The position numbers and the translations under genes were made by a program. Shown piece by piece: positions 56,401-64,000 of a stretch of DNA of 64,000 nucleotides (within the stretch, counting starts at the first letter, position 1; every line of letters starts with the position of its first letter). The notes under the pieces were generated by a model that was not told the origin of the DNA, did not search any database, and saw only the letters and a list, made by a program, of their open reading frames with translations. Origin of the DNA: Ostrinia nubilalis (Eukaryota > Arthropoda > Insecta > Lepidoptera > Crambidae). The stretch is from assembly GCF_963855985.1 (NCBI RefSeq), contig NC_087096.1, positions 8,246,001 through 8,310,000 of the forward strand. Reading direction: 5' to 3'.

Positions 56401-59400
56401 CACCATCGATTTGATCCCTTGCATTACATGGCTTATCTCAGGGAAGTAGTTAGGATAAGCAGTCAATCTGTTGATTGATTTTTGGATAATTGATGCCACA
56501 CTGTAGTTCATGATTAATACAAGGTCGACTGAAATTTTAATTGAGAATTTTTCTTTTTAGTTTATGTGGATGATAATACTTTGATCCCGAAAAATACATC
56601 TCTGCTCGTTGCGAGGGTTCCTCTTTCACAACAACCTAAAAAGCAGTGGGAAGGATCCAACAGTAATACATCTACTCAACACAAAGATGCTGCCCTTAAC
56701 AAGGGATTGGCTGATCTGTCTCGCATGGAAGGTAGCGAACAGGATAAAATAAATGCTATGATAACACAATCTACTTTTGACTATGATCCTAGCAAGTAAG
56801 AGTAATATTATTTGTTTATAAATATAATTGGTGTGTGGTTCAACAAAAAATTATGGGAAGTTTTTTCAATTCATACATTTGTACTGAAAACAAACGTGGG
56901 AAGCATTGCAAATATCAACAATATTTCCTCAGACTTAGCTGCATGAAATTAAGCTCAATAAAGGTTTTTATTACTTTTAGAAGTTTAGTAACAGTGTTTC
57001 ATTTATTTCCAGCTACCAAAAAATTAGAGGACAAAATCAGAGAGGTGTTGTGCCAAATAACTATATTTGTTACAAGTGTCAAAAGCGTGGACATTGGATC
57101 AAAGACTGTCCTATTGCTAATTCAGTGAGTATAAAAATATCTGTAGATTATAGTATTTCAGATGTATGTATTAGTTCATATTTTTTAACAAAGTTCATCA
57201 TCATTCATCAGTAACACAATTATTATTAAGACCAACAAAATCCCTTTTGTGTTTAGGCTGACCCTGTAGAAGTAAGACGAAGCACAGGAATACCTCGGAG
57301 TTTTATGGTGCCAGTTGAAGGCCCAAAGGCACCAGGCGCTATGATGACCCCAAGTGGAACTTACGCTGTGCCGGCTGTTGATCGGTAAGTTTATACAGTA
57401 CCTAAATAAAATTAATGTCTATTCTATGAGTGTGAATAATAATAAATTTGTTTACTTTTAGTGAAGCGTACTTGGCTTCAGAAAACGCTGGTGGAGCAGA
57501 TACCCCTACTAATGCTCCCGCAGCACCGGAGCCCAATATACCCGATGAGTTGATCTGCAGTTTGTGCAGAGATCTCCTAACTGATGCTGTTATGATACCG
57601 TGCTGTGGAAACTCTTTTTGTGATGAATGTATGTATGATTTCCTCATATTATTTCAGTTAATAGTTAGATATTATAATTATAAAATAAATATATCAGCTG
57701 GCGAAATGGATGTTTCATTCGTTAACATGGTTTAATAGTGCGTTTTTTTTTAAGGTATAAGGGGCGCATTGTTGGAGTCGGAAGATCACGAATGTCCTGA
57801 TTGTCGTGAAAAGGAGATAGCCCCAACTACACTCATTCCAAATAGGTGCAAATTTTAATCTTACAATTTTTTAGTATTGTTATATATATTATTTTTGTTT
57901 TAGTTGAATTTACTAAATGGTGCCATTATGATAAAATTTCAGGTTTCTTAGAAATTCGGTGTCATCCTTCCGCAATCAAACTGGTTATAGCCGGAGGACT
58001 CCGCACCGTCCGTCAGCTCCACCGATGCAGGCGCATCCTCCGATGATGGGTACGTGTTATTATTATGATCCAATATAAACTATGAACTATGGGTTTTATC
58101 ATTTAACAGCACGATTATAGCTATGATTGTACTTGTTGCAGAACCACCTGCTGCTCCCATGCAGCAGCCACCAAACGGAGGTCAGCCTGCTATGCCAAAT
58201 AATGGTCAGTATCTGGTTTGTTTTACTTAAATCAATACGGCGTTGTCGTAACGTAACGTTGACACACTAAACATTTTTGTGAAAAACAATATAAAATAAC
58301 ATAAAAACAAAAGATGTACAACATTTTTAAACTTTGACCCGCTTTGAGAATCACAGATTAATAAAAGCTACGTGCGAAACGCGCGTAGCGTCCGTGAGCC
58401 ACAACCGCCCGACCACTCACCGGCCGCAGGCGGTGGGTTTAATCGGGAAATGTTTAGAAATCAGAACTGGGAGACGTCTCTCGCCGATCAGTGGTCGGGC
58501 GGTAACCGTTCGCGCAACGCTCGGCCGGTGGTTTACAAAGAGTGTGCGATAGATACCGGCGACGCGAGCCACGGCTCGGAGGGCGGGCTCGGCCGCGACG
58601 GCTCGGAGTCGGACGGCTCGGCGGACGACAACATCACGGTGACGGTGCCGCCCGCGCTCACGCACCCGCACTCGCTGCGCACGCTCGCGCGCCCGCGCCC
58701 GCGCCCGCCCGCGCGCGCGCCGCACCACGCGCCGCGCCACGCGCCCCACAACGCGCCCCACAACGCGCCCCACCACGCGCCGCGCTACGGTACTATAGAT
58801 CGATAGATAACAGCGATGTTGTCCCTTACCTCTTCGACTTAGTCTTGAGGTTCCTGAGTACATGAATAACCTGGTCGTTTTCTGACGATTTTTTTCTAAA
58901 ACTACCTCCAAATACCAGTAAGTCAACTATTGTGTTTTCAAACTGCAACTAAGCCGGACAAGACTAAATCCCAATTTTAATGACTTAATTCTTAATGATT
59001 TCCCTTTGATAATATTTATCTCTGGAGGTTGCTGACTGGTCTACTAGCTACTAGATTCTAGTAACTAGAACTGTAAAATTCCAGAAAATATATTTTTTAC
59101 AATTCTATAAACATAAGAACAAATAATTTGTAACGAAACAAATACAGTAAAATTATTATCAAGTACTAGATTAGAGGAAAGGGACAACATTCCTGCGATA
59201 CGATCTATACCGCATACGCATCGCATGCGCACGTTCTACTTTGCATGATCACGATACGCTTCTGTTATAACTATCGTCACGGCTTGTTCTGTTTTGTTGT
59301 TAAATTTTTTTTTTAATTGTTAGATCATTAAGCTAAAATAGTAATTATGTTGTTACTTTTATATGCAAATAGACACAATAACCGGAATAGAAACTTCAAA

Positions 59401-62319
59401 TTACCATTAAAATAAATTTACAAATAAATTAATATAATTTACTTACTACTTGTCTCCACTCTGTTCATGAATTAAATATTTTTTTCGGCATTCCTTTTCT
59501 TTAAAAGTATATTGACCAAATTAACTTGAATATTTTAATTTTCGTTTAGAACAAAACTAATTGCGCCTTTTTCGCACGTAAAATATGCGTATGTATTGCA
59601 AAAACAAATAAGTATTAAATACACAACACACAACATACAATGTTATTGCGTACCCTGGATACGTTTTAATTCTGGTGGTGGGATTGGTGGGTTTATACAT
59701 AATAATAACATAGTTTAACTTTGGCTGTTGGTTCAGTACTTTTGTAGACTGCTATGGTATACAAAGTAATTTATTCATACTCGTACATAGTATTTTTGTT
59801 CAAGCAATATGTTATGTTCCTATTATTTTGCACGTTAAAATCATCGCGATCATGAAAATACGAGAGAGCAAACTTCGTGCATGTGCATAATAGTAGTGTA
59901 TGTTTCAATACATATTTAATTCGTATTTTTTTTTGTTTTAGGACCGCCACAACATAACGTGAAGCCACCGGGTCTGGAAGCTCCTCCTATGATACCTTTG
60001 AATGTGAGTCTTACATTTCTGAATTTATACTTGTATTTTATATACTTACATGACGTCTTAAAATTAATTTATGTTTGTCCAACAGCAGATGCCGAGAATA
60101 GATGAACAAAGAGCTAGCACACCGACCATTGATGAGAGGAGAGACATAGGGTCGGCACAGGTAAAAATAGTTGTGATAGGAAACAAATAACTACCATTTA
60201 TTTCTTTCAATTTAACATTAAAATAAATACAGAATTTAATTGGTTGTGCACACTAATTTAACGAAATATTGTTTTCATTAGGTTGTCTACAATCGTGGGC
60301 CTCCTCAATTTATTCCCGGTGCTCCACCCCAATCACGGCGTTATAATAAGTAAGTATTTAACTTATTCTGGTAACTGGTAATTTGAATGAAATTTTATTT
60401 TTATTAACAAGTAAATTTTTTTTAGTCCGCCGTACGACAGACATGGCCCACCACGCGGCCCCTCCATGCCTTTCAACGATCGCTATCCGCCGCCCGAACC
60501 CTACCAGCCTCCTCCGCCCGGAATCAAAGATTCGCCTTCAAACGGGTAAGTGATTTATTTCTCACCTTCACAACAGTCGCGCCTCGACTCTGTCATACAA
60601 CGGTCTGCATGTCGTAAGCATTACCAGTGTTTGTGACAAGCAGCTAGGTCGACATGCGGCTGCCCCGTTTCGGCGCACTCTTGCCCGCTTCGTTCGTGTT
60701 CCTTCTCGGCCGCGCAGTTAATGAGCCGCGTTTACTGTCGTAGGCACGGCGAGGACCCGCTCGAGGCGTTCAACCGGATGATTCGCGAGAAGGAGATGCG
60801 AGCGAAGCGGCGCGAGGAGGAGCGGCGCCGGGCGCAGTCGGGCTCGCGCTCGCGTTCGCGCTCGCCGCGCTCCGTGCGCTCGCGTCCGTCCCGCTCGCCG
60901 CGCTCGCCGCGCTCGCCGCGCTCGCCGCCGCGCTCGCCGCCGCCGCCGCGCGCCCGCCCGCGCAGCCGCGGCTCCAGTCGACTCCGATACTCTAGGTTCG
61001 TTACGACAAGCCACGCTCGCTACGCATGCTCGTTACTCTTAACGCTTTCGCACGACTCGCTTGATGCATCGTCACATTACCATGACACTCGATGTAACAA
61101 ACCGCTGTCGGACTAGATATTGTTTTGTAATTATGGTTCCGTTATCATTATTTTATAATATTTTGTTTATAATTTATCGCAATTATTTGTTTGTCCGTCC
61201 GTTAAAATATGTACCTAGTTCTCGTTTGCTTAAATTTCATTCAAAAATAATATCAATACTGCCAAGTATTTTTACGTCAAGCTCATCTTTAAGTATCGGC
61301 TGGTTTCATTTCTATGTCAGCATGTTTTGGTGTAGGTCATTTAAAATTGTATGATCCTTTAAAAATAAAATATGATGTATCTTTTCAGATCGCGGTCCAT
61401 GTCTCGTGGTCGCCTGCGCAGGTCGCCCTGGTCACCACGGCGTCGTCGGACCCGCGAGAGAACTTTGTCATTGACGCGGTAAGAATAAATTGATTGCAAA
61501 TTATTTAGTATATTTTGTAATCTTAAATCTAACATTCACATAAAAAAAATACGTAGATATAGCCCTTCATGGCCAATAACCATGACGTAGCGACGTTTAA
61601 AAAATAAAATCATTCAAAGCGCCTAAAGAAGCCGGTGTTTGAACATTTCCACACTAAGCTGATGCATGCAGGTCCCCAGTTGCTGCTTTCAGTCGTTAGA
61701 CCAAAAAATGTTCGGGATTCTTTATAGATATCTACTCGATGAAGGAGACACTGTTTCGTGTTTCAAAACGGTTTACGTAGTAACGGTTGCGTAGTTGCTC
61801 TGATGTGAACGATGCAAAAACAAAAAAGGTGTGACAGGCGCGAGCTTTCCGATGCCAACTATGATCACTAATCTATCGACACATATGATCACATCTAACG
61901 ACTGAAAGCAGCAACTGGGGACCTGCATGCATCAGCTTAGTGTGGAAATGTTCAAACAGCCTGTAATGCAAATAAATTATTTTATTTAATTTAAAGTCAA
62001 ATTTTAAACAATCTTATATTATTTTCAAATTATCAAAATAATTTACGCCTCGCACTGTACATGAAAATAAGCCTTGCTAATAGAATGGTTTGATTTTGCA
62101 CAGGTCTCCCTCCCCTCGGCGACGTCACCGCTCGCCGCTGCGATACCGCTCGCCGCTGCGCTCGCCCGGGCCGCGCTCGCTGCCGCGCTCGCCGCCGCCG
62201 CGCTCGTTGCCGCGCTCGCCTCCGCGCACGCCGCCTCGCTCGCCGCACCGCTCGCCGCTACACCGCTCGCCGAGGCGCTCGGCGCTACGCTCGCCTCCGC
62301 CACGACTGTCACCGCATCG
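53421..62319 (+). CDS. RBBP6: RBBP6/Snama-type RING E3 ubiquitin ligase (DWNN domain), 3' partial
   Basis: Sixteen exons are visible: 53421-53586, 56561-56795, 57013-57124, 57257-57384, 57462-57628, 57755-57845, 57943-58049, 58142-58204, 58430-58789, 59942-60003, 60086-60160, 60282-60349, 60426-60545, 60744-60995, 61389-61478 and 62104-62319. They join in phase to ~770 residues and run on past the window. Order: N-terminal ubiquitin-like DWNN domain (MSVHYKFKSALDYDTVTFDG); CCHC zinc knuckle CYKCQKRGHWIKDC; RING/U-box-like finger CSLCRDLL...CCGNSFCDEC...CPDC; Pro-rich region; EDPLEAFNRMIREKE; then an Arg-Ser domain. RBBP6/Mpe1 proteins join the pre-mRNA 3'-end processing machinery and act as ubiquitin ligases toward p53-pathway proteins. 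Exon 9 is a GC-rich, phase-symmetric possible cassette. The donor after exon 14 (gttcgt) is weak. Later exons are off the window. Confidence 0.94.
54103..56412. mobile_element. Nested foldback element in RBBP6 intron 1
   Basis: The outer inverted arms are TCGATGGTGGAAGTATCAAT..GTAAGGGACA (from ~54110) and its complement ending CCACCATCGA (~56407). Inside, a second inverted pair built on ACTAAGTTGTCTTGTTTC (54502 right-reading; complement near 55875; a further right-reading copy near 55982) surrounds a decayed LINE. This suggests one foldback inserted in another, with a LINE captured in or inserted into the inner one. Confidence 0.65.
54545..55845 (+). pseudogene. Degenerate RTE-type LINE reverse transcriptase
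   Basis: Broken frames at 54464-54847, 55096-55200 and 55534-55839 carry reverse-transcriptase pieces: TPTVWHRSVVTLFFKKGDK and NYRPISLLSHVYKLFLR, then LRFANDI in place of the usual FADD block, and a C-terminal IAKIKWQWM...VACKADGRWDRKILEWRPR tail typical of RTE elements. Frameshifts, stops and deletions separate the pieces, so it is dead. Confidence 0.85.
58430..58789 (+). other. RBBP6 exon 9: GC-rich, phase-symmetric candidate cassette exon
   Basis: This 360-nt exon starts and ends in phase 1, so skipping it keeps the frame (exon 8 to exon 10). It is far GC-richer than surrounding introns and encodes an acidic Gly/Ser/Asp stretch, then a Pro-Arg run and a His-Ala-Pro repeat (units of APH/APR to the end). 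No known domain. Confidence 0.7.
61641..61954. mobile_element. Foldback MITE in RBBP6 intron 15
   Basis: Arms at about 61641-61700 and 61894-61954 are near-perfect complements (GAACATTTCCACACTAAGC against GCTTAGTGTGGAAATGTTC, and CCCCAGTTGCTGCTTTCAG against its complement). A ~190-bp unrelated centre separates them. Confidence 0.85.
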
Positions 62320-64000
62320 GTATGTTGCTAACAATTTGTAATCAACATAGAGACAAAGCCAAGCCAAGCCATTACTTGGTAAAGACCTGAAAATAATATG
62401 TATTATTAGTCATGTACCTACGTTACGTCCGCGCCAATAGAAGCTGCGATGGATAAGATTAACCTGTTTTACTCGCCCTTATGTTTTTATTGTTGTATTT
62501 TGAAATGCCCTGGTGTGGTATCTTACGGTCTTTGTGTAGTTTAGATCAAATATACTATTAGAAAACGAGGGCTTTTTTACTTCTTCATATACAGGGTGCC
62601 CCGTAATGCAACGTCAAGCCGGAACTGGGTGTTGAGGCAAGTTATGCTGGTTATCAGAAAAATATAAAAAAAAATCTATGTGGCATTTGGTCAAAATAAT
62701 AGGCATTTAAAAAAAAACAAAAAATTCTACTCCCGGTGACGGTCTTTTTACTCGTGTTGCCACAAATCTTCACTTTTTCCAAATTTTTTTTTTGTTATGT
62801 AACCCTGAATAATGTTTCTTTAAATTGTTATCAAAATTACAAAACCAGCTGCTCCAGCTTGGATGAAAAAAATACATTATTCCCAAAAAATTTTTCAAAA
62901 TAAAAATTTTTCCTAGTTTAAACAGACTGTACTGAAAAAAAATTGTACAACGCGAGTATGGCAAGTGACGTCATAATTTGGCGCATTTAGTAAGGATTCC
63001 AAAATGGTATGTTAAGGGATGTTATGGATATCCGTAACCGTAACCGAAACTATCGGATATCCGAAATAAAAAAATATCCATAACCGTAACCGAAACTGAT
63101 TCAAAAGTTACGGATAGTTTCGGATAAAGGCGGAGTCTAAGGGTACAATTATTCCAAACTGCAAAACTCGATGAAATCTGCAGTATACACGCCGCAGCTG
63201 CAATGCCGCGCTGCCGATTTCATAGAGTTTTGCAGTTTGCGGTCTGCGGCACGTCTTGGAATTGTACCAGGCCTGTTCATCTCCGCGAGTTTACATCGAA
63301 AACAAAACACGCACGATTGCCCCCTACAAGAGTACTATTCGACAAGGCCTCACATACGAGCGAACATTGACTCACGCACGCGTATTCTTGTGTATGATGG
63401 ACAAAAATAAATAAAATGGTGTACTAAATACTGTGCAGTATTTAATTGCCTAAATAATAATAAAAACACAGAATGTACTTTTTTAAGCTGCCTGAAGACA
63501 CTGAGAGGTAAATAAGTAGTTAATATTATTCATGATAATTCATGCTAAATCATGTATTTCCTCCGCCATTTTCTGCAGATTGGCACCTCACGTCACATCA
63601 TTTTACCGAAGTCAGCCCTATAGCTTCGGCGCAGTACCGATCACTGACGTTTGTCAACAAAACTTCTGACAAACTTGCTTGACTCTTGAGACAAGCTAAA
63701 TTACACCATATTGTTAATGACATTGAGCATACATTTTTTTAAATACCTTCGCGAAGTAAAACTTCTGTACGTAGTACTTATTATTATTCTGTGATTGTAC
63801 CTTAAATCTTAATATTTGGGACCAACTTGTCTGGCATTCCCTGACACCATCTAATATGCCAGCCTGTTTTACCTTTATCATACATAGGTGTCGTCTTAGT
63901 TGGTACATAAAGTAGCTATGTGGGTCACGCAGCATCTTGCTATTTGAATTATACCTACATTTTTGAAATTCTAATAATTCCGTAACCGAAATTGTCCGAA
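62320..64000. other. RBBP6 intron with mobile-element ends, runs off the window
   Basis: ACAGGGTGCCCCGTAATGC at 62591 looks like the start of a mobile element but its partner end was not found. At 63141-63268 an inverted repeat pairs GGTACAATTATTCC with GGAATTGTACC and CAAACTGCAAAACTC with GAGTTTTGCAGTTTG. From 63025 there are reiterated ATCCGTAACCGTAACCG motifs, and a related CCGTAACCGAAATTGTCCG lies at the very right edge, probably the two ends of a hAT-like element whose right terminus is cut off. Confidence 0.5.

Noticed and set aside
58542..58926. Overlapping open frames on both strands across RBBP6 exon 9
   Set aside because: They arise from GC-rich repeats that lack stop codons in several frames; only the plus-strand frame joins neighbouring exons.
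60718..61116. Open frames on both strands across the Arg-Ser exon
   Set aside because: Same reason; the frame continuing from exon 13 is the real one.
62033..62367. Ala- and Arg-rich frames opposite or alongside RBBP6 exon 16
   Set aside because: By-products of the CGCTCGCCG repeat; the Arg-Ser-Pro frame is in phase with exon 15.

Overview
The window is nuclear DNA of an insect, most likely a moth or butterfly (Lepidoptera). The evidence is AT-rich intergenic DNA, small exons, repeated copies of a 3'-end retroelement fragment (GCCCGCGGCTTC...TTATAATATTAGT) that I associate with lepidopteran genomes, a mag-type Ty3/gypsy element with very short LTRs, a TTAA-flanked piggyBac-like element and many MITEs. 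The species cannot be named from the sequence.

Six host genes could be assembled exon by exon, with reading phase conserved across every junction. (1) An MBOAT1/2-type lysophospholipid acyltransferase (oysgedart-like), plus strand, 5400-17597, with its 5' exon(s) missing. (2) The kinetochore protein Spc25, minus strand, 20872-21754, 210 aa. (3) A THAP-domain gene derived from a P-element transposase, minus strand, 22557-28386, whose catalytic core is largely missing. (4) DCN1-like protein 3 (DCUN1D3), plus strand, 33201-34280. (5) Translation release factor eRF3/GSPT, minus strand, 40010-52515, 12 coding exons. (6) RBBP6/Snama/MPE1-type RING ubiquitin ligase, plus strand, 53421 to beyond 62319. 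eRF3 and RBBP6 are head-to-head over about 0.9 kb, and DCUN1D3 and eRF3 are convergent across a repeat-filled interval. The genes do not form a pathway; they are unrelated housekeeping and regulatory genes.

The rest is dense with transposable elements. The left edge (1-4056) is a non-LTR retrotransposon with an open 1035-codon EN-RT frame and a poly(A) tail. The acyltransferase introns carry a long-TIR element (5799-6641), two hAT-type elements with perfect 8-bp target duplications (6658-7421 and 7484-8579), a piggyBac-like element (11286-12852) and two long foldbacks (13903-14388, 14817-15320). A further hAT-type element lies at 18749-19454. An intron of the P-derived gene holds a 177-bp tandem repeat array with a 208-bp hAT MITE inserted in one unit. 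At 36992-38725 is a Mutator-like long-TIR element with a 9-bp target duplication. The last intron of eRF3 is stretched to about 7 kb by a long-TIR element that itself contains a complete 5-kb mag-type retrotransposon with identical LTRs. Intron 1 of RBBP6 holds a nested foldback with a decayed RTE-type LINE inside.

The most noteworthy item is the P-element-derived THAP gene. It has six exons with consistent phases, an intact 609-codon frame, and a precise loss of the RNase H-like N-terminal half. This suggests domestication as a DNA-binding protein.
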